A stretch of 43,006 nt of DNA from Promethearchaeota archaeon (GTDB lineage: Archaea > Asgardarchaeota > Lokiarchaeia > Sigyniarchaeales > SOKP01). Made by a program: the position numbers and the translations under genes. The notes below the pieces were generated by a model. It saw only the letters and a program-made list of their open reading frames with translations. It made no database searches and had not been told where the DNA came from. This document shows, in pieces, positions 8,842 through 17,855 of this stretch; within the stretch, counting starts at the first letter, position 1; every line of letters starts with the position of its first letter. Location of the stretch: contig JAHPZJ010000022.1 of NCBI GenBank assembly GCA_019058245.1, positions 55,746 to 98,751 on the forward strand. Direction: 5' to 3'.

Positions 8842-10593
8842 TCAAGGAAGTCCTGTAGGAGGAGGACTTGTATCTATATCTTTCATTTTTCTAGTAAAAT
8901 CTTCATAAAAGGTTTTTGAAGTATTTATAAAATAATCATCATATAGAGGAATTTTAAGCTTTTGAAAGTTAGTGAGCCAAATCCCTGAGATTAATGCAAT
9001 TCCAACTGTACCAGTAAGAGATTCTAGATCACTTTGTTGGACTCCACCACCAATACTACGGGTGGCTACCTGTTTTTCTTTGTCGGATCTCAAAGGTAAA
9101 TTAATTACAGTATTCATATTTGATAAAATTGTATCATCTATAGGAGAGTATTGTTGTGAGATAATTTCAAGAGCTAAATTGAACTTTCTTCCTTGTCGCG
9201 AAATATCCTTAAACACATTACTGAATCTCATCATTTCTGGTCGCAAGATACTAGGTGCTTCTTCAATTGTAAATATAATTATTGGTAAATCAGTTGGTTC
9301 TTTAACTTCTTTTCCACTTTTGATGTATAATTTATCAATTGAATTTTCATAGTTTTTATAGAAATTTTCGGGTAAAGATTGTTTAAGTTTTGTTTTTAAG
9401 GTGTTAATATCCGTAGATGATTTTAACGCTTTTCTAATATCAAATAGTGTCCTAGCTAACACACTATTAAACAGAAATTGTTCTAAATCCGAAATCATGG
9501 ATACATTAAATATTATTATACCCCCCTGTTCTAACTTTTTTACAATATCTGGTAATTTACTACTTGCATTCGATCGAAACATCTCAGAATATTCTAACCA
9601 AGTAAGCCTCCTTCTTACTGCTGCCATAGTAGCATCACTATGACCTCCACGAAGAGGAGAATATCCCTCTGTTAAAAGATTTTCAATATAATCATTACGG
9701 GTCTCATTATATGCAGAATGAACAGCTCCAACTTGTAAGTCATTAAAAGTTCCTGTAGCATATAAGTCAACTGGTTTTATTTCTTGATAATTTATAATAC
9801 AAGGTTGAGCCATGCTTTTTATTGGAGCTGGAGGTACTCCCTTATTAGGATAAAGATAAAACCAATCTCCAATAAGTTTTTTATTATAATCTACAGCTTT
9901 ACAAATATCATTGAATCCATAATTTAAACATCCTAAAGCATATTCATCATGCATATCAATTGCTAACATAGATATTTTTATTCCTTTTCCATTTAAAATA
10001 ACATTTGCATTATGCTGCATAAGACCATCAAGAAATACTTGGTTTAAATTCGATTTTCCAGTACCTGTTGCTCCAGCAATGAAAAAGTGATACATCAGAT
10101 ATTTATAAGGGAAGTAAACATTTACATTAGCTTCGGATGCCAATGAACCCATATATACACCATCAGGAGTAAATATTTTCTCTAAATAATCAGCTTTGTC
10201 ATCTTGAATTTCAGAGATATCCATGGAATGGGGCTTTAATACTCCCTTTTCCATAATATCCTCAATAAGAAAGAAAACATTCGTAGTGAAATTTTTTTCT
10301 TTTTTAGATTTCTTGTCTCTCTCCGTAAGAATTATTGGACGTCCTTGAATCACATATTGTAATTCTGTTTCAAGTTCAGCGGTGATATAAGGTGTCATTT
10401 TAACATTTTTCAATTTTTGTCGTGTTAATATATAATCTTGAATAGTATATTCTTTTAGAATTTGGATTATTATTGTATAATCTTTTTTATCAGCTTCATC
10501 TTCAGCTTCAAGTTTAACAAATCCATGAAGATGAATATATTTTTCGTAGAAAATTTCAATTGTACTTTCGAGAGGGTTTATTCTAATTATCAT
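8842..10593 (-). CDS. herA: HerA hexameric DNA translocase/helicase
   Basis: This 583-residue FtsK/HerA-superfamily ATPase begins with a beta-rich region (1-160, HAS-barrel-like). Walker A is FIAGATGTGKSN (Gly174-Ser181). LAIDMHDEY follows about 40 residues later, and the Walker B-like strand IIIFTIEEAPS comes much later, followed by LEIISQQYSPID with the sensor glutamines. RSDKEKQVATRSIGGG near the end fits the HerA helicase C-terminal part. HerA forms a hexameric ring that drives NurA along DNA. The gene opens the tight herA-nurA-mre11-rad50 run, with 15 bases to nurA. The start is an ATG at 10593-10591. The 150-base spacer behind it, up to the helicase gene, could carry its own promoter. 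Confidence 0.93.
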   Translation of the reverse strand: MIIRINPLESTIEIFYEKYIHLHGFVKLEAEDEADKKDYTIIIQILKEYTIQDYILTRQKLKNVKMTPYITAELETELQYVIQGRPIILTERDKKSKKEKNFTTNVFFLIEDIMEKGVLKPHSMDISEIQDDKADYLEKIFTPDGVYMGSLASEANVNVYFPYKYLMYHFFIAGATGTGKSNLNQVFLDGLMQHNANVILNGKGIKISMLAIDMHDEYALGCLNYGFNDICKAVDYNKKLIGDWFYLYPNKGVPPAPIKSMAQPCIINYQEIKPVDLYATGTFNDLQVGAVHSAYNETRNDYIENLLTEGYSPLRGGHSDATMAAVRRRLTWLEYSEMFRSNASSKLPDIVKKLEQGGIIIFNVSMISDLEQFLFNSVLARTLFDIRKALKSSTDINTLKTKLKQSLPENFYKNYENSIDKLYIKSGKEVKEPTDLPIIIFTIEEAPSILRPEMMRFSNVFKDISRQGRKFNLALEIISQQYSPIDDTILSNMNTVINLPLRSDKEKQVATRSIGGGVQQSDLESLTGTVGIALISGIWLTNFQKLKIPLYDDYFINTSKTFYEDFTRKMKDIDTSPPPTGLP

Positions 10594-10746
10594 TTTTATC
10601 TTGATCCTATCTCTTATTAAATAATACTATTATTGAATCTAAATAAATAAAAAATTGTATTAATTCAAACATAAATTTATTTATGGGTTTTAAATGTAAT
10701 ATTTGTTTTGATATATAAAGTCCAAAGACATACCAAATTTAGTAAA

Positions 10747-12882
10747 CTATAAAAGATCTATTGCTGATTTAAATAGATCTTTTTTATCAATTTTCTCTTT
10801 TTCATTTAGCGATTTAAATTCGACCGAAGACTTCTTATAAACCTTGTTATTTAATTCAGAAATAAATTGGGAAGGCTTTACGATCTGAGGTCCTCGGTAA
10901 GTAGCTTTAATCGAAGGAGAGATAAGATATAATTGATCTTTAGCTCTAGTAACAGCAACATAGAATACTCTGCGTTCTTCTTCAAACGCATCCGGATCTC
11001 CTATACTTCTACTAGATGGAAAAGAATCTTCGCAAAGCATAGGCATAAATACTACTCGCCATTCAAGGCCTTTTGCTCTATGTATTGTAGATAAAATCAA
11101 AGGATTTTCTTCCTCTGCTTGTTCTCCAGCTTTAACAGTTTTAGCTTCTAGATTAGATAAATTTAAACTTAAATTTTCTAAAAATTTTCTAATAGTTAGA
11201 AAATTTTTTGCATACAAACTTAACTGCTTTAAATCTTCTATTCTTTCTTGCCAATTATCATATTTGGATTTTAAGTGTTCTTCAAGGACTTTAATTAAAT
11301 CTTTAATAACTTCTGAGGGGTTTTCTTCTGGACTAAAATCTATTAAGTTTTTTATATATGAGATTAAATTTCTTATACCTTCTTTAGATATACGAGCTCC
11401 TTTCAGCTTTTCAGCATAGAACATCTTATTAATTAAAGCATCAATTGGATGTTCTATGTTTGAAATTGCTTCGAAAATCTTCGAACCAGAAGTTGTTCCA
11501 ATCCCTTGAATAATTGAAAAGATTTTAGCCCAAGAAACTTCATCATAAGCATTCTCGATAATTCGTAAATGAGCTAACATATCCTTAATGTGAGCTCTTT
11601 CAAAAAAAGCAATACCTGCTCGAACTTCATAAGGAATATTCTTAGCTCTTAATTCAAGCTCAATTTTAAGTGAATGTGATGCTGCTCGAACTAGTATTGC
11701 CATATCTTTTAAATCAAATCCCTCTGAACGTAGTTTTAAGATTTGGTTTGCTATAAATCGTGCTTGATCACTATCATCTCCTAAATTCACTTGAAATGGT
11801 AGAACTCCTTTAGGTCGAGTGGTGCGCATACTTTTCTTAAACTGATTTTTATTGTTTTTTATTGAATTATTTGCCAAATTGAGAATTTCAGGAACGCTTC
11901 TATAGTTGTAGGTTATTGTCAATCTCTTACATTTCTTATTTTTTTTTTCAAAATTCAAGATATTTTGAAAATTAGCACCTCTAAATGCATAAATACTTTG
12001 AGCATCATCGCCTACCGCCATGATATTATGTTCTGGGTTACAATTGACTATTTTATGTATAATTTCATCTTGAATGTAGTTTGTATCTTGATATTCATCA
12101 ACAAGAATGAATTTAATATTCTTAGCAATTAGTTGAGCAATACTTCTTTCATCTAATAACTGATTCCAATATATTAAGAGATCATCAAAATCTACTAAAT
12201 TGTCTTTTGCTTTTTTAGTTTTATAAATTTTGAATACTTCTTCTAACTTCTGAATAATAGTTTCACTATCAAATTGATTATATTTCCATAATATTACATC
12301 TTTAATCGATTTGTGGCAATTGAAAGAATAAGATAAAATATTTTTTGCCATTGTAGAAGTAGGAAAACGTTCTTTGATTTCTTTCACATTAGCTTTTTCT
12401 ATTGAAAGCTTCATTAAAATTCTAGCATCAGTTTCGTCCATTATAATATAACTTGGTTTTAAACCTAACATTTTTGCATATCTCCGAATGAAACGATTTG
12501 CTATAGAATGAAATGTTCCAGCCCAAATTCCTTTAGGACGTTTGCCCAAAAGAGTCTCTACTCGCTTAATCATTTCATTAGCAGCCTTATTTGTAAACGT
12601 GACTAACATGATCTCACTTGGTTTTACACCGGAGGATAATAATTTAGCAACAGAATATACTATTGTTCTTGTTTTTCCACTACCAGCCCCAGCTATTACT
12701 AATATTGGACCATTAATATTATTGATAATCTCAAGTTGTTCTTCGTTTAAATTATCTTCAAAATTGATTTCTTTAAACTGTTCTTTATATTCAGTTAATT
12801 CCTCTTTTAAAGATTCTGCAAAATCTTCATCGTAGAACTCAAATATATATTCTTCTTCAATTTTCTGTTTCTTGTCGTTCAA
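10747..12882 (-). CDS. UvrD/Rep/PcrA-family superfamily 1A DNA helicase
   Basis: The 711-residue protein has the full SF1A motif set: a Q-motif LNEEQ (45-49), Walker A AGAGSGKT (64-71), TFTNKAANEM, VDEYQDTN (motif II), VGDDAQSIYAFRGA (motif III), TYNYRS (motif IV), LSTIHRAKGLEW (motif V) and VAVTRAKDQLYL (motif VI). It should be a 3'-5' ATP-dependent helicase. The family is mainly bacterial, so an ancient transfer is possible. It lies on the same strand 153 bases before HerA, suggesting a link to end processing, though the spacer is large enough for a separate promoter. The start is TTG at 12882; TAA lies two codons upstream in frame, so no longer form is possible. Confidence 0.95.
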   Translation of the reverse strand: MNDKKQKIEEEYIFEFYDEDFAESLKEELTEYKEQFKEINFEDNLNEEQLEIINNINGPILVIAGAGSGKTRTIVYSVAKLLSSGVKPSEIMLVTFTNKAANEMIKRVETLLGKRPKGIWAGTFHSIANRFIRRYAKMLGLKPSYIIMDETDARILMKLSIEKANVKEIKERFPTSTMAKNILSYSFNCHKSIKDVILWKYNQFDSETIIQKLEEVFKIYKTKKAKDNLVDFDDLLIYWNQLLDERSIAQLIAKNIKFILVDEYQDTNYIQDEIIHKIVNCNPEHNIMAVGDDAQSIYAFRGANFQNILNFEKKNKKCKRLTITYNYRSVPEILNLANNSIKNNKNQFKKSMRTTRPKGVLPFQVNLGDDSDQARFIANQILKLRSEGFDLKDMAILVRAASHSLKIELELRAKNIPYEVRAGIAFFERAHIKDMLAHLRIIENAYDEVSWAKIFSIIQGIGTTSGSKIFEAISNIEHPIDALINKMFYAEKLKGARISKEGIRNLISYIKNLIDFSPEENPSEVIKDLIKVLEEHLKSKYDNWQERIEDLKQLSLYAKNFLTIRKFLENLSLNLSNLEAKTVKAGEQAEEENPLILSTIHRAKGLEWRVVFMPMLCEDSFPSSRSIGDPDAFEEERRVFYVAVTRAKDQLYLISPSIKATYRGPQIVKPSQFISELNNKVYKKSSVEFKSLNEKEKIDKKDLFKSAIDLL

Positions 12883-13056
12883 ATTTTAACTCTTTATTAA
12901 TATACATTTATTTCTTTTAATAAACGTGTATTTCAAATTAAAAGTATCATAAAATATATCTAAATTGCTAGACATTTTTGAAACTTTCTCCTTTATAATT
13001 GATATAATAATAGAAAGCTAAAAAATAGTTCATGTGAGGGAATTTATTAAATTTCT

Positions 13057-13350
13057 CTATGTAAGACCAACTAATATTTTGAAAGCAATAGTCTCATCTT
13101 TCTCATCAACAGATGAAATAGGATAAGTAATATCATATTTATCTCTTATATGAGGTGCTGCTTGTGCGGAAATAAATTTCATTCTGGTATTCGTGTTTTT
13201 TCCCTCCCAAATCCATACTTTACCATCATGCTGGTCAATAAAAAGCAGAATTTTATTTGAATCTAATAGTTCAAACAATGGAATATTTTCCTTCACTTCA
13301 ATTTGTTCAAAATCTTCTAATTCTTCGTTTAATTGATAAATATCTATCAA
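13057..13350 (-). CDS. Single gelsolin-like (ADF-H/gelsolin fold) small protein
   Basis: This 97-residue protein reads LDSNKILLFIDQHDGKVWIWEGKN, then a helix with MKFISAQAAPHIRDKY, then ISSVDEKDETIAFKILVGL. That order follows a gelsolin repeat: a strand with FxxD, the W(V/I)WxGK turn, an A-rich helix and a closing VxExxE...F...LG strand. Gelsolin repeats bind actin and calcium in eukaryotes, and Asgard archaea are known to carry gelsolin-like and profilin-like actin regulators. The repeat is single here, so it could also act as a partner domain. The start is TTG 13350, directly after a TAA-ATT. It shares its strand with the helicase upstream in sequence but is transcribed away from 14912-13564 genes in series. 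Confidence 0.6.
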   Translation of the reverse strand: MIDIYQLNEELEDFEQIEVKENIPLFELLDSNKILLFIDQHDGKVWIWEGKNTNTRMKFISAQAAPHIRDKYDITYPISSVDEKDETIAFKILVGLT

Positions 13351-13563
13351 AATTTAATCGCTTGAATTTCTTTCGTTTTTATATTATATTCTTTATCATA
13401 TTCATTTATAAACTTTCAATATTAAGGATCAACTACATTAGAAAATGATGTATACTTTAAAAGAGTTTAATTTTCTAAATACGACATAGTATAAATGAAG
13501 AGATTTAATAATTATTTTTTTGTAATGTTTTACTAAAGATATAGTAGATAACTAAGTAGATAA

Positions 13564-13941
13564 TTAAAAATCATTTTGGAATTTTCTTCTTCGTAAGGTT
13601 GAGATAAGATGGCCTCTGGAAAGAAGTTGAATTCCAAACTGTGAACTATATTCCCGAGAAAAGTCAGTAATAATATTACAAATCATAATTCCCCCTTGGA
13701 TATTGGTGTCAATACACGCTTTATGTAGCTGTCTTAGTTGAGTAATTGAGATTTCTCTTTTCCAATCTCTTATGAACACTCCAAATGTACTAAGATTATT
13801 TTTTACTAGTGCATCAAAAGTCCATGATTTACCAGATTTTCCTTTATTTTGTACTGGACCTTCTATAAACTCATATTTTTCAGAAAAAACATTTTTAACC
13901 AAATTAACTAAAGGCTTATTCCCTAATGACACAAGAAACAC
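13564..13941 (-). CDS. Restriction-endonuclease-like (Mrr-type fold) protein with altered catalytic residues
   Basis: The protein has 125 residues. It follows the small Mrr-like archaeal nuclease pattern: WTFDALVKNN (Asp43), GVFIRDWKREI, then a QLRQLHKAC helix, GGIMICN and GIQLLSRGHLISTLR. In active PD-(D/E)xK enzymes the second strand carries E-x-K; here the aligned positions read Phe56-Ile57-Arg58, so metal binding is probably lost. It may keep DNA binding, or be a pseudo-nuclease. The start is GTG at 13941. It belongs to a loose minus-strand group with the gelsolin-like and Cys-cluster genes, with spacers of over 160 bases, so co-transcription is unclear. Confidence 0.55.
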   Translation of the reverse strand: MFLVSLGNKPLVNLVKNVFSEKYEFIEGPVQNKGKSGKSWTFDALVKNNLSTFGVFIRDWKREISITQLRQLHKACIDTNIQGGIMICNIITDFSREYSSQFGIQLLSRGHLISTLRRRKFQNDF

Positions 13942-14105
13942 TAATTTTCTATATTATATATGTATTATATCAATATTTAACCAAATATTATTTAAGATAA
14001 TATGTTACCTCTGTAACACGTTTTCTTATGTTCTATTCAATCGAAAGAAAAATATACGACAAAAATATCTTATTATAAGCATTATTTGTAATAAATTTAA
14101 TAAAA

Positions 14106-14912
14106 TTAGAAATTTATACGGAAAGCATTCAACTTATAAAACGGATAAGCGCCCTCATTATCAGGACCATTCTTCTGTACAAACTTGTACAAGTTGTGTT
14201 GTATAAATTCTAATAAACCTTGAATTACTTCATTACAAATAGAATTACATTCCAAATAATTGAATCCACAATTTTCATTAAATTTTTCACAAAATTTTTT
14301 CATATGTAATGAAATACCTTGAGCTGGTAAAGGGATTATCGAATCCCAAGTATCCTTAAAGCCTGCCATCTGACTGGGAGGTATTTTTTTTAGTAATCCT
14401 ATTAAGTGCGTTCTAGAAGAATTATCATTAAACCGTTTTATAATTCCCTTAAGTTCTTTCTTTGCTTCGAGTTGACAAAGAAAAGTATAATAATTGAGTA
14501 ATCTTTCAGCTTCTTTTGTTTTTTCAGAATCAATTATCTTCCAGCCATTCGCTTTTTTACAACTTATCTGTTTATTATCTGGATTAGAAAATTTCGTAGG
14601 ATATATCCAACATTGAGGGGGTTTAATCCCTGAAGTATGAACTGTACATCCATTAATTTTTTTATTATATAAAAAACATTTTCCCGTTATATCATCAAAT
14701 CTTAATTTAAAACTGAAGATATCACCTCTATTGAAATCTTCTTTAGAAGCATATCCTTTCTCAATATACTTTTGTGCTAAAATTTTAGGAACATCAATTT
14801 TAATTGAACAACAATCACTATGACAAATTGATAAACAATCTGGACCCTCAATTGCTGAACTCATTAGGTCATTAAATCTCCTAACAATTTGCCAAAATTT
14901 GTCGTTAACCAC
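14106..14912 (-). CDS. YkgJ-like cysteine-cluster protein
   Basis: This 268-residue soluble protein is rich in cysteines in its first half: Cys26, Cys30, Cys34, Cys35, Cys79, Cys89, Cys101 and Cys118. The order C-x3-C-x3-CC, then GKCFLY, NGCTVH and PPQCWIYP, follows the YkgJ/zinc- or iron-chelating cluster family, where GxCxFLxxxxxxCxIHxxRPxxCxxFP is typical. It therefore likely binds a metal or iron-sulfur centre. The second half is helical and has a few extra cysteines. The start is GTG at 14912. Function is not known for this family in archaea. It is divergent from the large protein at 15104. Confidence 0.6.
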   Translation of the reverse strand: MVNDKFWQIVRRFNDLMSSAIEGPDCLSICHSDCCSIKIDVPKILAQKYIEKGYASKEDFNRGDIFSFKLRFDDITGKCFLYNKKINGCTVHTSGIKPPQCWIYPTKFSNPDNKQISCKKANGWKIIDSEKTKEAERLLNYYTFLCQLEAKKELKGIIKRFNDNSSRTHLIGLLKKIPPSQMAGFKDTWDSIIPLPAQGISLHMKKFCEKFNENCGFNYLECNSICNEVIQGLLEFIQHNLYKFVQKNGPDNEGAYPFYKLNAFRINF

Positions 14913-15103
14913 AATGATATAAATTAATATAATTATGTTTCTTAGACATCAATATTGATTATCAATTATAAAATTATTTTAAAAACATTGTGGTTTAAGT
15001 AAACTTTATATTTTCTTACTTTATTATTATGTAAAATTTTGACAACAAAATTTGTATAAAAATTTTCTTAATTTAAATAATAAAAATACGAGAAGAGTAT
15101 CGA

Positions 15104-17215
15104 ATGTCAGAAAATCTTATAGTCATAGATATTACTGATGAAGAACACATTGTTTTCGACGGTTCACAAAATATTAAAGAAATCTCAGGCAAAGGAACGT
15201 TGCTCGTGAAAAATCCAACTCAAAGAAGCAGATTATGGAATTTGATTTGTAATGTTAAAGAAAATATAAACACATCTTTGGATTCAAAAGAACTCAATGT
15301 TGGAACGCTAAATCCCGCTCAAAATTTTCCTCAAGAATATGAAATAAAAGATCTTAAAGAAGCTTCTATAAAAATCCAAGAAATTTTTGATACTGATAAA
15401 TCTGATTCTGGTAAAGTGAACAATGCATTTCTCTATAAATTTGATAATAAATGCAGTTTAAAACTCATTCTTTCAAATCCTTTAAATATACCTATTCTAG
15501 ATATAAAAGTTAAAAGGGAAATGCCAGCATTTATTCAAGAAATTGAAATGAGAAGTCCATCTGTTGGTGATGCATCTTTGAAGGAAGAAGATGGTAAGCG
15601 AATAATTTCTTGGGAGTTAACGTCTCTAGATGCAGAAAATAAAGCAGAACTTGAGATTTTCTTTACAGTGAATATAAAAGAATTAGGCTCTCAAGAGCTA
15701 GGAAGTTTGTCTGTGAATTATTTAATTAATAATTATAAATTAACATTGATGAATCCTGAAATAAGAGGGCTAACGGATTCGATGAGTGGAATAGATAGGG
15801 ACGAGAGCTCTCAACCTGGTATGTGGGATTGTAATGTTGAATTCATTAATGAATCTAGTTTTCAAGTGAAACTCGAAGATGTAAAAGTATCTCAAACAAT
15901 AGCAACAGGAGTTGAAACGGTGGTGTCTCAAACTCCTGATAGAGTCCTAAATCCTGATGAATCTTGGGATTTTAATTTTCAAGTTGAAGCTAAAGATGTA
16001 CCAGAACTTAGTTCTGAAATTGGATTTACACCACTGTTTGTAGTTATTCCAAGAGTTATTGGTGAAATCATTAAAGAATCTACAGTTTATAATGTATTAA
16101 GTGCTACTATTGACAAAGCCATAAATCCTCCAGAAGTAGATGCATATGCTAATACAGAGATGTCAATAATTAATATGATTATAAATGATGGATCCTCAAA
16201 TATAGATAAATTTTTCTTGGCAGACGAAATCCCACCAGACTTTATTCCTCCTTTAGTTAAAGATGTGAAAATCGAGTTAGAAGGAATTGATATTAGTTCA
16301 AGGGAAGAATATGTCCAGAAAATATTAATTGATCCGAGTGACCAAGATTTTTCTAAAAAACATCAGATTTTTGTTGAATTATTTAATCTCGCGAAAGAAT
16401 TTCTTTCAGGACGACAACTGGTTATTTCCTACCCACTATTAGCAAGAAATCCTAGACCTCCAACTGAAACAAAGTATATGACTCCTGTTAAAATTGAAAT
16501 TAATTCTCCTGTAGAAGGACCTTCCTTTGTTAGAGTACCTGATGAGGAACCAGAATTGAAAGTAAAATATGTCAAACGAAAATTGAAAACACTTAAAAGT
16601 ATTAAACCTGGAATTACTGAAGGAGAATTTAGTATAGGTGTAAGAGTCCAAAATAAAGGAGATGTAGAATTAGAGAATGTTCTAGTAAAAGATATCATCC
16701 CTACTGGTTTTAGCTTAACTGAATTTACACCTCCCGAAGGTGCAACTCATGAAGTGGTGCAAGTTGGTGATTTATCAGAACTTCACGTAAAGGTGGTTGA
16801 AATAAAAGGAGGATCTTCTGTTAGTATTAATTATAACTGCTTTGGTTCTGGTGATTATCCTCGATCAGAACCTGTTATTATAGTTTTAGGTAGAGGTGGT
16901 GTTGAGTCATTAAGTACTTCAGGAGCACCTCCTGCAGGCACAGAAACACCAAAAGCTCATGTAGCTGATTCTCAAGCGGGAAAGTTACATGATCTTTTTA
17001 TCGATTTATATAAAGTTGTAGATCGTGCTCCAACAGGAGAGGTTTTTGGAAGTTTACTGGAGAGGAGAAAAGATGAATTTCCACCAGGTCCAGTTTTACA
17101 TCAAATAATCGCATTTGCAAAGGAATTAAAAGCTCTTGGCGAGAAGATTATCGTAGGGTCATTATATGATGATGTAATGAATAAGTTAAAAGATTTTAAA
17201 AGCAAATATAGTTAA
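15104..17215 (+). CDS. Large cytoplasmic protein of tandem beta-sandwich domains, function unknown
   Basis: The 703-residue protein has no signal peptide and no membrane segment. It is built from repeated beta-sandwich units of the DUF11/CARDB/NPCBM-associated type. Typical lines are NPLNIPILDIKVKREMP near 125, a second unit near 245 (NVEFINESSFQVKLEDV) and a clear one near 515 (VQNKGDVELENVLVKDIIP, then GGSSVSINY). A Pro/Gly/Ser/Thr linker (SGAPPAGTETP) leads to a helical tail of about 80 residues. Such domains are usually extracellular, so a cytoplasmic version is notable; adaptor or coat-like roles are only a guess. ATG follows GAGAAGAGTATCGA, a moderate ribosome site. It converges with a small helical gene at 17657-17307. 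Confidence 0.75.
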   Translation: MSENLIVIDITDEEHIVFDGSQNIKEISGKGTLLVKNPTQRSRLWNLICNVKENINTSLDSKELNVGTLNPAQNFPQEYEIKDLKEASIKIQEIFDTDKSDSGKVNNAFLYKFDNKCSLKLILSNPLNIPILDIKVKREMPAFIQEIEMRSPSVGDASLKEEDGKRIISWELTSLDAENKAELEIFFTVNIKELGSQELGSLSVNYLINNYKLTLMNPEIRGLTDSMSGIDRDESSQPGMWDCNVEFINESSFQVKLEDVKVSQTIATGVETVVSQTPDRVLNPDESWDFNFQVEAKDVPELSSEIGFTPLFVVIPRVIGEIIKESTVYNVLSATIDKAINPPEVDAYANTEMSIINMIINDGSSNIDKFFLADEIPPDFIPPLVKDVKIELEGIDISSREEYVQKILIDPSDQDFSKKHQIFVELFNLAKEFLSGRQLVISYPLLARNPRPPTETKYMTPVKIEINSPVEGPSFVRVPDEEPELKVKYVKRKLKTLKSIKPGITEGEFSIGVRVQNKGDVELENVLVKDIIPTGFSLTEFTPPEGATHEVVQVGDLSELHVKVVEIKGGSSVSINYNCFGSGDYPRSEPVIIVLGRGGVESLSTSGAPPAGTETPKAHVADSQAGKLHDLFIDLYKVVDRAPTGEVFGSLLERRKDEFPPGPVLHQIIAFAKELKALGEKIIVGSLYDDVMNKLKDFKSKYS

Positions 17216-17306
17216 TTTTTTAAAACAATACTTTAATTTTTTTTCTATTTTTTAATAATCTCCGTTTTTATAAATATATAAAAAAGGATTAAAAAAAAGT
17301 TTGAAT

Positions 17307-17657
17307 TTATAGATAGATATTTAGCTTATCAATATCTTTTTGAATCCTTGAGATACGCTTTTCTTGTCCTTCCTCATCGAATCCTTGTATATCCTCATCT
17401 AATGTCAATTGTTCTTGTTCATATGCTTTTTCTAGTTCCATTCCATACCTAATAGCAAAGGCAACTAATTCAGGAATTAGAGAAACCATAGCTCTGAAAC
17501 TAAAAATACCTGCTAATATACTAAGCCTATTTAACATTTCTCCAAAAGGATCTAATTCTGTCTCAGGTTTTCTCATCATATCTAATATTCTTTTAAACAA
17601 TACTTCATAGAATAATTCTTGCTCTTCTTTACTTAAATTTTCTTCTTCTTCCACCAT
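17307..17657 (-). CDS. Small acidic helical protein, function unknown
   Basis: This 116-residue protein begins with a strongly acidic stretch (MVEEEENLSKEEQELF). A hydrophobic helix pair follows around residues 40-75 (LNRLSILAGIFSFRAMVSLIPELVAFAIRY), then a charged coiled-coil tail. The middle may be a buried helical hairpin or a weak membrane-associated segment. I do not recognise the family. It is convergent with the 703-residue gene, with 91 bases between the stops, which hold T-rich tracts at about 17216-17260. ATG start at 17657. Confidence 0.6.
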   Translation of the reverse strand: MVEEEENLSKEEQELFYEVLFKRILDMMRKPETELDPFGEMLNRLSILAGIFSFRAMVSLIPELVAFAIRYGMELEKAYEQEQLTLDEDIQGFDEEGQEKRISRIQKDIDKLNIYL

Positions 17658-17855
17658 TGTGTACTACCTAGGGTTTTATATAATAATATTAAAGTAAGAA
17701 ATAAATTTAATTGATTTTAATTAAAATTAGCCTATTAAAATTATAAAAAATATAAAAAAATTTGTTTTAAATCATTAAAAACTATAAAAATTAATTACAA
17801 ATTGAGAATTTTGTCTTATAATTTGAATATACAATAAAATAGGTTAAAAAAATTT

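Noticed and set aside
13772..14206. Plus-strand 144-codon frame across the spacer between two minus-strand genes
   Set aside because: It is antisense to parts of two better supported genes and has no ribosome site or family resemblance.
14948..14959. ATCAATATTGAT palindrome between 14912 and 15104
   Set aside because: Only 12 bases with no spacer and A+T-rich; expected by chance in this spacer, so not listed as an operator.
16429..16698. Minus-strand frames of 70-89 codons over the beta-sandwich gene
   Set aside because: Mirror frames of the DUF11-like region; composition is low-complexity F/S.
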